Assembly (NCBI GenBank): GCA_002684175.1
Contig: NYUU01000080.1
Coordinates: 6,117-21,584 of the forward strand
Direction of reading: 5' to 3'
Source of the DNA: Synechococcus sp. CPC35
Lineage (GTDB): Bacteria > Cyanobacteriota > Cyanobacteriia > PCC-6307 > Cyanobiaceae
Length of the DNA stretch: 15,468 bases
The position numbers were made by a program, and so were the translations under genes. Positions 6,671 to 14,275 of this stretch are shown here, piece after piece (within the stretch, counting starts at the first letter, position 1; each line of letters begins with the position of its first letter). The notes under the pieces were generated by a model. The model did not search any database, was not told the origin of the DNA, and saw nothing but the letters and a program-made list of their open reading frames with translations.

Positions 6671-8157
6671 GCAAGTGAGATTTCAGGGAATCCGGCGAGT
6701 TGTTCCTCGGCCCAGTCCTTCACCGTGTAGTTCATAACCGCTTCACTCATCCGGGCCATGCGATTCCGTTGCTCCTCTTCATCCATCGACAGAGCGGCTT
6801 CGATCGCGTTATCCATGCGTCGATTGGAATAGGGGTTGGTGAGAACTGCGCCATCGAGGATCACCGATGCACCGGTGAATTCCGAGAGCACCAGTACGCC
6901 ACCACGTTGCCTTCTTGCCGCGGCATATTCCTTGGCCACCAGGTTGAGACCATCTCTGAGGGGTGTGATCCAGCAGACATCGGCCTGACAGAACCAGGCA
7001 ACCATCTCTTCGTAGGGAATCCGACGGGTTGAAAAGCGGATCGGCACCCAGTCGATCTGACTGAAACGTCCATTGATTCGACCAGCCATCTCCTCAATCG
7101 ATCTCTGCGTGTCTTCGTAGATCTTCATCCCGCCAGCCGCCGCAACGCAGGCGAGCATCAGAACAACTTCCCCGTGAAGATCGGAGCGACGTTCCAGCAG
7201 TCGCTCGAAGGCGAGCAGCAATTCTTCGTTGCCCTTGGTGTAGTCGACCCGGCTTGCCGAGAGAATCAGTTTGCGACCTTTTTTGGTGTCCTGAACAATC
7301 AGCTCTCCATGGCTTTCAACGGCTGCGCTGCGACTCAGCTCCTGAATCACATCCGGTGACGTGCCCACCGGTGAGCTGAGCAGCTGAACCTGCCTGCCGT
7401 TGTATTCCAGATGGCTTGTAACGGAGTTCTCTGCCAGAGCGGTTCCGACGGTGATGAACTTTTTGTCGACAGCAGCCTTGGGACCGCGTCGAGCACCGAC
7501 CAGAGTGGTGGCTGCCCTTGCGAAATTTTCGGTGTATCTGGGGATATGAAACCCGACGACATCACAGCAGAGAAGGCTCTCGAGAATCTGTTCGCGCCAG
7601 GGAAGGATCGCGAAGACATCGTTGCTGGGGAAGGGTGTGTGATGAAAGAAAGCGATCTTCAGATCGGCTCGCTGCTCACGGATGTAACCAGGTGCAAGCC
7701 AGAGGTTGTAATCGTGAATCCACACGGTTGCACCTTCAGCCGCTTCCTCGCAGGCAGCATCAGCAAAACGACGATTAACATCTTCAAAAATTCCCCAATC
7801 AGCATTATTGACATTGAAATACGTCGGGAAAGTATGAAGTATTGGCCAGAAGCATTCCTTGGATGTCACATGATAAAAGCTCGATATCTGATTATCTGTT
7901 AGGGGTATTCTGCTTAATGTGAATGGAGAAGGGTTATCCATTTCAATTCTTTCAACATCATCTGATCCAGATTGATCAACACGCCTCCATGCAATCCAGG
8001 TGCCATCAACGCGGCTGCGAAATAGATTTCTCAGGGTGGGAATAATCCCATTAGGGCTTTTCTGATCGACCCAAATTCTCTCTCCATTAACACCTTTGGA
8101 CTCATCAAATGGTGTTCTGTGATAGAGAATGATGAAAGAGCTTCTACCTTTGTTCAC
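6667..8157 (-). CDS. ggpS: glucosylglycerol-phosphate synthase
   Basis: GgpS joins ADP-glucose to glycerol 3-phosphate to give glucosylglycerol phosphate, the committed step to glucosylglycerol, the main osmolyte of many marine cyanobacteria. It is a GT20 enzyme related to trehalose-6-phosphate synthase and acts in the cytosol. The 496 residues match the known cyanobacterial enzyme closely in length and motifs: SPNGIIPTL (34-42), FYHVTSKECFWPILH (94-108), HDYNLWLAP (148-156), FFHHTPFPS (170-178), SRVDYTKG (302-309) and TPLRDGLNLVAKEY (398-411). The start is GTG at 8157, preceded on the - strand by GAGG seven bases upstream. The first ~130 codons are AT-rich with many AGA and ATA codons, unlike the rest of the gene. 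It heads the ggtBCDA operon. Confidence 0.95.
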   Translation of the reverse strand: MNKGRSSFIILYHRTPFDESKGVNGERIWVDQKSPNGIIPTLRNLFRSRVDGTWIAWRRVDQSGSDDVERIEMDNPSPFTLSRIPLTDNQISSFYHVTSKECFWPILHTFPTYFNVNNADWGIFEDVNRRFADAACEEAAEGATVWIHDYNLWLAPGYIREQRADLKIAFFHHTPFPSNDVFAILPWREQILESLLCCDVVGFHIPRYTENFARAATTLVGARRGPKAAVDKKFITVGTALAENSVTSHLEYNGRQVQLLSSPVGTSPDVIQELSRSAAVESHGELIVQDTKKGRKLILSASRVDYTKGNEELLLAFERLLERRSDLHGEVVLMLACVAAAGGMKIYEDTQRSIEEMAGRINGRFSQIDWVPIRFSTRRIPYEEMVAWFCQADVCWITPLRDGLNLVAKEYAAARRQRGGVLVLSEFTGASVILDGAVLTNPYSNRRMDNAIEAALSMDEEEQRNRMARMSEAVMNYTVKDWAEEQLAGFPEISLA

Positions 8158-8215
8158 TGCTTATCCTCACCGGGTTAGCTGGAACCACCTTTTATGAGGT
8201 CGGTGGATTTGTCAA
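8158..8215 (-). promoter_or_regulatory. ggpS leader with candidate -35 box and inverted repeat
   Basis: Read on the - strand, a perfect TTGACA (8215-8210) overlaps the prxQ stop codon. Downstream lies ATAAAAGG, but only 14-15 bases away, which is short for a standard -10. The same stretch holds nested inverted repeats: ACCT/AGGT around a 6-base loop (8187-8200), or CCACC/GGTGG (8185-8189 with 8202-8206). These could end the prxQ transcript or serve as an operator or leader hairpin. GAGG at 8165-8168 sets the GTG start. Salt control of ggpS is known in cyanobacteria; a site for it is not proven here. Confidence 0.35.
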
Positions 8216-8769
8216 ATTGAACTGATCTGCTGATTCTTGAGCGAATTGAGCACCTCCTTGGCGTGGCCGTTCGGACGCACAGCCACCCAGCGATCTCGCA
8301 GGATTCCATCTGGATCGATCAGAAAGGTGTGGCGAAGCGAGTAGGGGGCCATCCAGGATCCATAGGCTTTGCTCACTGTTCCATCCGGATCTGAGAGAAG
8401 GGGAAAGCTCAGACCTTCGCTTTCACAGAATGATTCGTGGTCATCAACGCTGTCAGCGCTGATACCGATCACTTCAGCTCCCGCCTGCTGAAATTCTGCG
8501 TGAAGTGATTCAAATCCTCGCGCTTCAATTGTGCAGCCCCCTGTGAAATCGCGCGGATAAAAATACACTGCGAGCCAGCCACCACGCAGATCAGCAAGGC
8601 GCCAGGTTGTTCTGCTGGGCTCTGACTGACTGGAGCCAGGTAAATCGAAATCTGGAACTTTTACGCCTTTCTCAAGAACAATTCCCCCAAGTGCAGAAAC
8701 TCTTGAGGGTCTGTTGGTCAGAGCTGTTAGAAGAAGTCCGGAGCTGATAATGAAGTCCCGCCGCAGCAC
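8212..8769 (-). CDS. Tat-exported peroxiredoxin, PrxQ/BCP type
   Basis: Thiol peroxidase of the PrxQ/BCP family (185 residues) that reduces hydroperoxides. The N-terminus is a likely Tat signal: twin Arg at 3-4 (LRRDFI), hydrophobic residues 7-18, and a probable cleavage near VSALGG (about 24-29). The product is therefore placed in the thylakoid lumen or periplasm. The catalytic motif YFYPRDFTGGCT gives peroxidatic Cys79 with Thr76; the conserved Arg is Arg146 in SLRHTFLID. The usual PrxQ resolving Cys five residues later is Arg84. Cys115, 36 residues after Cys79, sits where the alpha-3 resolving Cys lies in another PrxQ subgroup. The start is GTG at 8769, with GAGG 11 bases upstream, 13 bases after rpmB. 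Confidence 0.88.
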   Translation of the reverse strand: MLRRDFIISSGLLLTALTNRPSRVSALGGIVLEKGVKVPDFDLPGSSQSEPSRTTWRLADLRGGWLAVYFYPRDFTGGCTIEARGFESLHAEFQQAGAEVIGISADSVDDHESFCESEGLSFPLLSDPDGTVSKAYGSWMAPYSLRHTFLIDPDGILRDRWVAVRPNGHAKEVLNSLKNQQISSI

Positions 8770-8782
8770 GCGATCAATATCC

Positions 8783-9019
8783 TCAGAGTTTGGCCAGATT
8801 AATGCCCAGGGACTTGGCGTAGGGACCCAGACCTTTTTTCTGGATGGTTTTCAGGGCTCTGGTGGTGACGCGGAGATTCACCCAGCGCTTTCCTTCAGCC
8901 CACCACAGCCGTCGGTTCTGCAGATTGGCCTGCTGCAGCTTTTTGGTACGGATGTGGGAATGGCTCACAGCCATGCCGTTGTTGGCGCGAGTCCCTGTGA
9001 GCTGGCACACCCGAGACAT
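8783..9019 (-). CDS. rpmB: 50S ribosomal protein L28
   Basis: Ribosomal protein L28 of the large subunit, 78 residues as in other cyanobacteria. [20 protein letters not shown] at the N-terminus, NLQNRRLW in the middle and [13 protein letters not shown] near the C-terminus are typical. A longer open frame begins at 9085, but the ATG at 9019 is the real start: it opens with the conserved MSRVCQLTG and has AAGGA seven bases upstream. It lies between htpG (76-base gap) and prxQ (13-base gap) on the same strand and is probably read with prxQ. Confidence 0.97.
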   Translation of the reverse strand: MSRVCQLTGTRANNGMAVSHSHIRTKKLQQANLQNRRLWWAEGKRWVNLRVTTRALKTIQKKGLGPYAKSLGINLAKL

Positions 9020-9095
9020 GATGTCGTCCTTCTGCGTGAGGTTGTCGGGACCTGAACAAACAGATCCAGACAACGAGTGTATCAAATCAATCGAC

Positions 9096-11003
9096 TCACA
9101 TCCCTCTCTGCATCAGGGTTCCCATCAATTCAGCGCTGCGTGTCTGAAAACCTGCCAGTTCATTGGGTTCCAGTCCGCCAACGCCGAGACGGGCCATGTC
9201 GTAAAGATGACGAGCCAGATTCTGGGACAGCTGTTCGGTGGGCGAAGCTTCCGTCTGTCCCACAAGCACGCTGCCTGACTTGAGTTTGAGCAGACCCTCC
9301 ACCAGGGGATGACGTCGGTTCACCAGAAGCACATGATGATCGGGAAGTCCGGGCAGCCGCTGTTCCATGAGCGCGCCCATGTCATTGAGACGCCGCATCT
9401 GTTCCGGGAGCAGGATCATGGCCGGAGGTGCACCCTCCGCCTTGAGAGCCTGGACCTGAATGGTCACCTTGTCGTTGTCAAGGGCATCCTTGATCAGGCT
9501 GCGCAGGCGCTCAGAATCGGTTGCACCGTCCTGATCCGCCAGCTCGGCCTCCTCGTCTCTGAGGCTGTCATCCAGTTCCGCATCGACCCGCTGGAAGGTG
9601 AGATCCTCATGGCGCTGTTCAAGCCAGGGAATGAACTGGGTGTCGATCACGGTCTCCAGTTTCAGGACCTCAGCTCCCTGTGATGTCCAGAGATTGAGTG
9701 CACCTGCCTGGGCAACATCGTCTGTGCTGTAAAGAACGCGCTTGTCGTTCTCTGCGGGAAGCCTGCTTCTGTAGCCCTCGAGTGTTGTGAAGATCTTCCC
9801 CCCTGCAGCGACCGGATCGAGTTGATCATCGGAATCTGTTGCTTGAGCCGAGGTTCCGAACAGGATCAGTTCGGCCACCTGATCGGCAAATTTTTCATCT
9901 TCCATGGCGCCGATCTTCACGAACGGTGCCAGGGAATCCCATGCTTCCGCATAAGCCGAAGCATCGTCTTTTTTGAGACTGCGAAGACGATCCGCGATTT
10001 TTTTGGCGACGAAATTACCGATCGACCGGACCCTGCGGTCGGTCTGCAAAGCACTGCGGCTCACGTTCAGTGGGATGTCCGGTGAATCGATCACACCACG
10101 CAAGGGCAGGAGGTAGCGGGGAACAACTTCCTTGATTGAATCACTGACAAAAACCTGATTGCAGTAGAGCTTGATTTCACCTTTTTCCCAGTCAGCCCTG
10201 CCCTGTTGTTTGGGAAAGAAAAGGATTCCCTGGAGGTTGTAGGGGTAATCGGTGTTCAGGTGCACCCAAAGCAATGGATCTCCCTGAAAAGGGTATAAAT
10301 AATTGTATAAATCAATATAATCTTTATCTGTTAAATCCCTGGCACTCTTCCTCCAGGGTGCATTCATTTTGTTGACAGTTTCTCCCTCAAGCTGAACCGG
10401 TACCGCCATGAAATCGCAGTAGGTATTGATCAAGGTGCGAATTCGTGCTGGTTCCAGGTACTCCAGTTCCTCCTCCATCAAATGAAGGATCACATCAGTG
10501 CCGGGGATGACCCGTTCCGCGGAACTGAGACTGAAATTGGGAGATCCGTCACAACTCCAGCGGATTGCTTCCGCATCGCTTTTAGCGGAGAGAGTCACCA
10601 GCTCGACGCGGTCAGCAACCATGAAGCTCGAGTAGAAGCCAAGTCCGAAATGGCCGATGATCGCGTCTGACTCCTGTTTGTATTTCTCAAGGAAATCCTC
10701 TGCACTCGAGAACGCGACCTGATTGATGTAGCGCTTCACCTCGTCGGCAGTCATGCCGATGCCGTTGTCCGCGATGGTGAGGGTCTTTGCCTCTCGGTCA
10801 ACAGTGATGCGGATGGCGCCTTCATCCCCTTCGCTGCAGTCACCAGCCATGGCTGCCATGCGTCGCTTGTTGATGGCATCCACTCCGTTGCTGACCAGTT
10901 CCCGCAGGAACACTTCGTGGCCGGAATAAACCGCCTTTTTGATGATCGGGAAAATGTTCTCGGTGTGGATCTGGATCTGACCCTGTTCTTCCATCACCGA
11001 CAT
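9096..11003 (-). CDS. htpG: Hsp90 chaperone HtpG
   Basis: Bacterial Hsp90, an ATP-dependent dimeric chaperone; in cyanobacteria it is needed for heat, cold and oxidative stress and stabilises phycobilisome linker proteins. From the ATG at 11003 the protein is 635 residues, the normal size. The GHKL ATP site is intact: ELVSNGVDA (35-43, with Glu35 and Asn39), DNGIGMT (79-85) and [11 protein letters not shown] (117-127). The middle-domain region [15 protein letters not shown] follows later. A frame open to 11048 adds 15 residues with no family resemblance; MSVMEE with [11 protein letters not shown] is the usual cyanobacterial start. No strong Shine-Dalgarno is seen. About 60 bases in the middle (10281-10340) are strikingly AT-rich with TTA leucine codons. 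Confidence 0.97.
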   Translation of the reverse strand: MSVMEEQGQIQIHTENIFPIIKKAVYSGHEVFLRELVSNGVDAINKRRMAAMAGDCSEGDEGAIRITVDREAKTLTIADNGIGMTADEVKRYINQVAFSSAEDFLEKYKQESDAIIGHFGLGFYSSFMVADRVELVTLSAKSDAEAIRWSCDGSPNFSLSSAERVIPGTDVILHLMEEELEYLEPARIRTLINTYCDFMAVPVQLEGETVNKMNAPWRKSARDLTDKDYIDLYNYLYPFQGDPLLWVHLNTDYPYNLQGILFFPKQQGRADWEKGEIKLYCNQVFVSDSIKEVVPRYLLPLRGVIDSPDIPLNVSRSALQTDRRVRSIGNFVAKKIADRLRSLKKDDASAYAEAWDSLAPFVKIGAMEDEKFADQVAELILFGTSAQATDSDDQLDPVAAGGKIFTTLEGYRSRLPAENDKRVLYSTDDVAQAGALNLWTSQGAEVLKLETVIDTQFIPWLEQRHEDLTFQRVDAELDDSLRDEEAELADQDGATDSERLRSLIKDALDNDKVTIQVQALKAEGAPPAMILLPEQMRRLNDMGALMEQRLPGLPDHHVLLVNRRHPLVEGLLKLKSGSVLVGQTEASPTEQLSQNLARHLYDMARLGVGGLEPNELAGFQTRSAELMGTLMQRGM

Positions 11004-11024
11004 GGCAGCAGTTTGAAAACCTGA

Positions 11025-11053
11025 ACCTAGGTATGGACTCCAGACCATCTCAA
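11025..11053 (-). promoter_or_regulatory. candidate htpG promoter
   Basis: In the 93-base gap before htpG, the - strand reads TTGAGA (11053-11048), then 17 bases, then CTAGGT (11030-11025). The -35 is five of six to consensus, the -10 is weak. It would start RNA about 15 bases before the htpG ATG. No CIRCE inverted repeat is present, so HrcA control is not suggested. Confidence 0.3.
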
Positions 11054-11096
11054 TGGGGGAGGGAGTTGTGGTCTCCGTACCGTTTCAGCGCGATCC

Positions 11097-11321
11097 CTAA
11101 CGCCTTTTCTGCAGATCCGAACGTTCCTCGGCAAGAATTGCCCCTTCAAGGGGACAGACCTGAAGACAGATTCCGCAGTCGATGCAGTTGTCGAAATTGA
11201 TCCAGAAATAGTCGGTGCCTTTGCTGTTCTTTCCATCTCCCTGGTCGATGCAGGCAACCGGACAGGCATCGACGCAGTCTGCGACGCCTTCGCACACATC
11301 AGACACGATGGTGTGGGCCAT
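11097..11321 (-). CDS. bacterial-type ferredoxin with two iron-sulfur clusters
   Basis: A 74-residue electron carrier. The second half has a classical 4Fe-4S motif, Cys46-x2-Cys49-x2-Cys52-x3-Cys56-Pro (CIDCGICLQVCP). The first half has Cys10, Cys16, Cys20-Pro and Cys24 (CEGVADCVDACP). The Cys10-x5-Cys16 spacing differs from the usual Cx2C of 8Fe ferredoxins, so this cluster may be 3Fe-4S or an irregular 4Fe-4S. Similar proteins with VCEGVADC openings are widespread in cyanobacteria; a partner is not established. It is distinct from plant-type PetF. The ATG at 11321 follows the hisZ stop by 26 bases and htpG begins 93 bases after its stop. No strong ribosome binding site; GCGGGAAAC precedes the start. 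Confidence 0.92.
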   Translation of the reverse strand: MAHTIVSDVCEGVADCVDACPVACIDQGDGKNSKGTDYFWINFDNCIDCGICLQVCPLEGAILAEERSDLQKRR

Positions 11322-11347
11322 GTTTCCCGCTTTTGTATCGAATGATC

Positions 11348-12526
11348 CTAGGGATCAATCCAGTCCAGTTCAAGACCGCCCATTTCCTTCGCCAGCCTCT
11401 CAGCTTCCGTTTTCGTGTTGAGAGGGCGCAGTTCCATCACCGCTACACGGCTCTGTTGGTGCCAGTGACGCTGTCGCGCCATGGCTGATTCGAGAGACGT
11501 CCGGTTCGAGAATGCCACGAGCACATCGGCCTGGGTTTCAACGGCGATGTTCAATTCATTGATCAGTTCCCGGATTGGATCAATCGCCAGACTGAAGCCG
11601 GCGCCGAAGGCCTCGTTTTCAGCGGCACCGCAACGTCTCACGAGGTCGTCATAACGACCCCCACGGGCGATCACCACCGGTGCTGCCCGTCCATCACAGA
11701 CAAGCTGAAACACCAATCCCGTATAAAGCTCGAAACGGGGCTGGAAGGTTGGGTCGAGCTGCATGATCACCCCCTGTTCCACAGCCGCTCCCTCAACCTT
11801 GGAGCAGAGCCGACGCAGATCAACGAACACCGGTTGATCGCCGTAGAAAGCGCTGAGTTTGTCTAGAACCTCCCCAGGCCTTCCGCGGCAATCAAGCAGC
11901 TGAAGCAGGCGATCCCGCTCCGAATCATTCAGCTCCATGGCTTCGATGGCCAGGCGATCGAAACGGATCAGGGCTGCACGGATCTCATCCCGCCTGGAGC
12001 CGTTGAACGGCTTCAGAATTAGATCCATTAGCGCCGTGTGACCCAGCAGCAGCCGAGGTTTCTTCAGTTCTGTCAGATCCAGGGACTCGACCGCAGCCAT
12101 CAAAAGACTGAGCAATTCCATCTCGGCTTCGACTCCCTCGATGCCGAAGAGTTCGACACCGCTCTGCAGATTTTCCTCAATGGACTGCCCCCCTTCGTCA
12201 GCAGCCCTGGTTCGGAACACCGTGCCGGATGCCCAGAGCCTGAGCGGGCGATGACGAGTCGCCAGCCGGGTGCAGGCGGCTCTGGCGATCGATGCCGTCA
12301 TCTCCGGCCGCAGCCCCAGCGGATCATCAGAAACCAGCCGTGCAATGTCGCGGCTGGCGATAGCTCCGCCTGCCATCAGCGTGTCCAGCCGCTCCACTTG
12401 GGGTGGGGAGACTTCGTCATATCCCCAGAGCCGGAAGACGGAGGCCAGGCGCTCTCTCAGCTGCCGGTTTGTCTCCACCTGTCGCGGATTCAGATCCCTT
12501 GCACCGGCAGCAGGTTGCAATGCCAT
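11348..12526 (-). CDS. hisZ: ATP phosphoribosyltransferase regulatory subunit HisZ
   Basis: HisZ is a catalytically inactive relative of histidyl-tRNA synthetase that joins the short form of HisG to make the first enzyme of histidine synthesis and its feedback control. The 392-residue protein shows the class II synthetase fold: GARDLNP (8-14), [17 protein letters not shown] (66-82), motif-2-like GTVFRTR (101-107), YTGLVFQL (268-275), [13 protein letters not shown] (288-300) and [11 protein letters not shown] (306-316). It is shorter than HisS and has no anticodon-binding domain, favouring HisZ. The ATG at 12526 lies 21 bases after the phosphatase gene with no clear ribosome binding site, suggesting coupled translation. 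Its TAG stop sits inside a chance palindrome GATCCTAGGGATC. Confidence 0.93.
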   Translation of the reverse strand: MALQPAAGARDLNPRQVETNRQLRERLASVFRLWGYDEVSPPQVERLDTLMAGGAIASRDIARLVSDDPLGLRPEMTASIARAACTRLATRHRPLRLWASGTVFRTRAADEGGQSIEENLQSGVELFGIEGVEAEMELLSLLMAAVESLDLTELKKPRLLLGHTALMDLILKPFNGSRRDEIRAALIRFDRLAIEAMELNDSERDRLLQLLDCRGRPGEVLDKLSAFYGDQPVFVDLRRLCSKVEGAAVEQGVIMQLDPTFQPRFELYTGLVFQLVCDGRAAPVVIARGGRYDDLVRRCGAAENEAFGAGFSLAIDPIRELINELNIAVETQADVLVAFSNRTSLESAMARQRHWHQQSRVAVMELRPLNTKTEAERLAKEMGGLELDWIDP

Positions 12527-12547
12527 ATCGGACCATCCGGCAACGTT

Positions 12548-13435
12548 TCAGGATCCCATGACAGTGAGTTCAGGTGCTCCGAAGCTGGCACCGCTGAGCG
12601 GTTTCACCTGGCCAAGACCGTCAATCATCTGTGAATGCAGGGCATCTCCACAGGCCAGTACCCGCCCGCTGCTCAGATCAAACGGTTCACCTCGATAGCC
12701 GCTGACAACTCCGCCTGCCAACTCCACCAGGGCTGCACCAGCAGCCAGATCCCATGGAGACAGACCCCTTTCCCAGTAACCGTCCTGCCTGCCGCAGGCG
12801 ACAAAGGCCAGATCGACCGCTGCCGCACCGCCCCTTCTCACGCCATGGGTTCGATGGGTGAACCAGCAGAACTCCGCATAGTTGTTGTCCAGGCGACTGT
12901 GACGGTCGTAGGCAAATCCCGTCACAAGAAGCGAATCCTGCAGCGATTGACATGAACTCACCTGAATCGGCTTTTCATTGCGAAAAGCTCCCATGCCTGG
13001 AGCAGCCCAGAAGATCTCCTGGAGGAAGGGAACAGCGATGGCACCGAGAATCGGTTGCTGATTCCAGGTGAGCCCGATCGACGTGGCAAACAGTGGGTAG
13101 CCGTGGGCGAAGTTGGTGGTTCCATCCAGTGGGTCCACGCACCAGCGCAACCCGTTTTGCTGACCCCTGGCCCCACTTTCCTCAGCCAGAATGCCGATGT
13201 CAGGAGTGCTGCTCTGAAGAGCCTCAAGCACCTGTTCCTCGGCAGCGGTATCCGCATTCGTGACGAGATCTCCGAGTCGTCCCTTGTCGCGGACGCTGGA
13301 AAGATTGCCGTAATGCTCCATGAGCACGCTGCCACCAAGTTCTGCGGCGGATCGCGCGATCTCAACCAGTTCACCCAGGACAGACGGGCTCAGGTCTGCT
13401 GCAGCTGCGCCTTTTTCGCAGAGTGTTGATGGCAC
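12548..13435 (-). CDS. inositol monophosphatase family protein
   Basis: Mg2+-dependent, Li+-sensitive type phosphatase fold, 295 residues. Metal and catalytic residues are in place: Glu85-Glu86 in GILAEESG, Asp101, Asp104 and Thr106 in WCVDPLDGTTNFAHGYP (98-114), and Asp229 in SPWDLAAGAALVELAGG (227-242). The substrate cannot be read from sequence: inositol phosphate, histidinol phosphate (HisN-type) and sugar phosphates are all possible. Immediate linkage to hisZ makes a histidinol-phosphate phosphatase attractive but unproven. The GTG start at 13435 is supported by AAGGA seven bases upstream; it begins 3 bases after the ferredoxin stop. Confidence 0.9.
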   Translation of the reverse strand: MPSTLCEKGAAAADLSPSVLGELVEIARSAAELGGSVLMEHYGNLSSVRDKGRLGDLVTNADTAAEEQVLEALQSSTPDIGILAEESGARGQQNGLRWCVDPLDGTTNFAHGYPLFATSIGLTWNQQPILGAIAVPFLQEIFWAAPGMGAFRNEKPIQVSSCQSLQDSLLVTGFAYDRHSRLDNNYAEFCWFTHRTHGVRRGGAAAVDLAFVACGRQDGYWERGLSPWDLAAGAALVELAGGVVSGYRGEPFDLSSGRVLACGDALHSQMIDGLGQVKPLSGASFGAPELTVMGS

Positions 13436-13438
13436 GGA

Positions 13439-13867
13439 TCAGTCCTTCCAGGTTTCGAGTTCCTCCAATGGAATGTCACGGGTGATCGTTCCCTTGCCGA
13501 AGAAGCGACCGAACTGCAGGTCATACACCTCATCTTCATCCTGGGTTTCCACTTCAAGCGGTCCCGTCGCTCTGGCGACGCAGAGAAGTCCGTATCCCTC
13601 ACGTCTCAGTTCCTTGGACAATCCCATCGCTTCGCTCTGGTCAGTGGAGCCGCTCAAAATGCGAACGGCGCAAGTGGTGCAACATCCGTTGCGGCACGAA
13701 AACGGAATGGGATCGCCCTGCGATTCAAAGCTGCGCAGGATGTACTCCCCTTCAGGCACATCGTGGACGATGGTGCGGTTCTCCTGGCGCCAATGAATCG
13801 TGATCCGGTGACGGAGGGGCGTTTCTGCTGGTTCAAAACACCCTGTTACATTGTCTTCTGTCCACAT
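13439..13867 (-). CDS. plant-type [2Fe-2S] ferredoxin with C-terminal extension (FdC2-like)
   Basis: A 142-residue ferredoxin. Cluster ligands are Cys58, Cys63, Cys66 and Cys96 ([13 protein letters not shown], then LLCVA). The region after the last ligand is longer than in PetF and ends in [19 protein letters not shown], which I recognise as the hallmark of FdC2 (plant At1g32550 and cyanobacterial homologues). Plant FdC2 is needed for normal photosynthetic electron flow and chlorophyll levels; the partner enzyme is not settled. The ATG at 13867 with AGGAG four bases upstream is the real start; the frame stays open to 14158 only because it runs through the complement of tRNA-Ser. It heads the series ferredoxin > phosphatase > hisZ and starts 8 bases from the divergent tRNA gene. 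Confidence 0.9.
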   Translation of the reverse strand: MWTEDNVTGCFEPAETPLRHRITIHWRQENRTIVHDVPEGEYILRSFESQGDPIPFSCRNGCCTTCAVRILSGSTDQSEAMGLSKELRREGYGLLCVARATGPLEVETQDEDEVYDLQFGRFFGKGTITRDIPLEELETWKD

Positions 13868-13875
13868 CTGCTCCT

Positions 13876-13962
13876 GGAGAGGTGGCCGAGTGGTCGAAGG
13901 CGCAGCACTGGAAATGCTGTATAGGGGCAACTCTATCGAGGGTTCGAATCCCTCCCTCTCCG
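13876..13962 (+). tRNA. tRNA-Ser(GGA)
   Basis: An 87-base class II tRNA. GGAGAGG (13876-13882) pairs with CCTCTCC (13955-13961), discriminator G13962. The D region has GCCGAGTGGTCGAAGGC, the anticodon stem CAGCA/TGCTG encloses loop CTGGAAA with anticodon GGA at 13910-13912 (reads UCC and UCU), a long variable arm with TAGGGGCAACTCTA identifies serine, and the T arm GAGGGTTCGAATCCCTC is canonical. CCA is not encoded. Its promoter must lie inside the 5' part of the divergent ferredoxin gene. Confidence 0.98.
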
Positions 13963-13967
13963 TTGTT

Positions 13968-13994
13968 CCGGTCCCGGCGGACCGGATTTTTTTT
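13968..13994 (+). terminator. intrinsic terminator of tRNA-Ser
   Basis: Five bases after the tRNA, CCGGTCC (13968-13974) and GGACCGG (13979-13985) form a perfect 7-bp GC-rich stem with a CGGC loop, followed by A and eight T residues (13987-13994). This is a textbook Rho-independent terminator for the + strand. Confidence 0.95.
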
Positions 13995-14275
13995 CGATCA
14001 TTCGAGTGTTTGTGCATCTCTGAATAGTCGACGGACTCCTCGGATCTGCAATAGCAAGAGACTTCATCCACGCCGCTGGATCTCAGATCAGCTTCATATC
14101 CCGATGGAATCAGGCGTTCTTGCTCCCCATCGACTGCTCTCCCCAGCCTGATTGCCACTTTTTGTTCATGGGCACCCTTTTCCCGGCCAGAGGTCTGTCG
14201 CAGCAGCAGGTTCCCGATAAGAAGTGGAATCCCTCCGGAACAGGCCGCTAGCCTGGGGTTTCAGCGTCTGTGGGT
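13995..14275. other. gene-free region upstream of dnaK; possible small RNA and dnaK leader
   Basis: No credible protein gene on either strand. AATCAGGC (14108-14115) is repeated in reverse complement at 14146-14153, making an 8-bp stem with a 30-base loop, followed five bases later by TTTTT (14159-14163). This could end a short + strand RNA. Nearer dnaK, CAGGC/GCCTG (14241-14245, 14251-14255) can form a small hairpin around CTAG, about 20 bases before the start codon. No CIRCE element and no convincing -35/-10 pair is seen, so the dnaK promoter is not located. Confidence 0.4.

Noticed and set aside
7411..7902. 163-codon + strand frame antisense to ggpS
   Set aside because: No start signal or recognisable domain; the sense strand is a well-conserved enzyme.
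11344..11356. Palindrome GATCCTAGGGATC across the hisZ stop
   Set aside because: Short, without T-run or second copy, and partly fixed by the coding sequence; not supportable as an operator or terminator.
13868..14158. N-terminal 97-codon extension of the ferredoxin frame
   Set aside because: It translates the complement of tRNA-Ser and its terminator (the peptide [20 protein letters not shown] is a familiar tRNA artefact). The ferredoxin starts at 13867.
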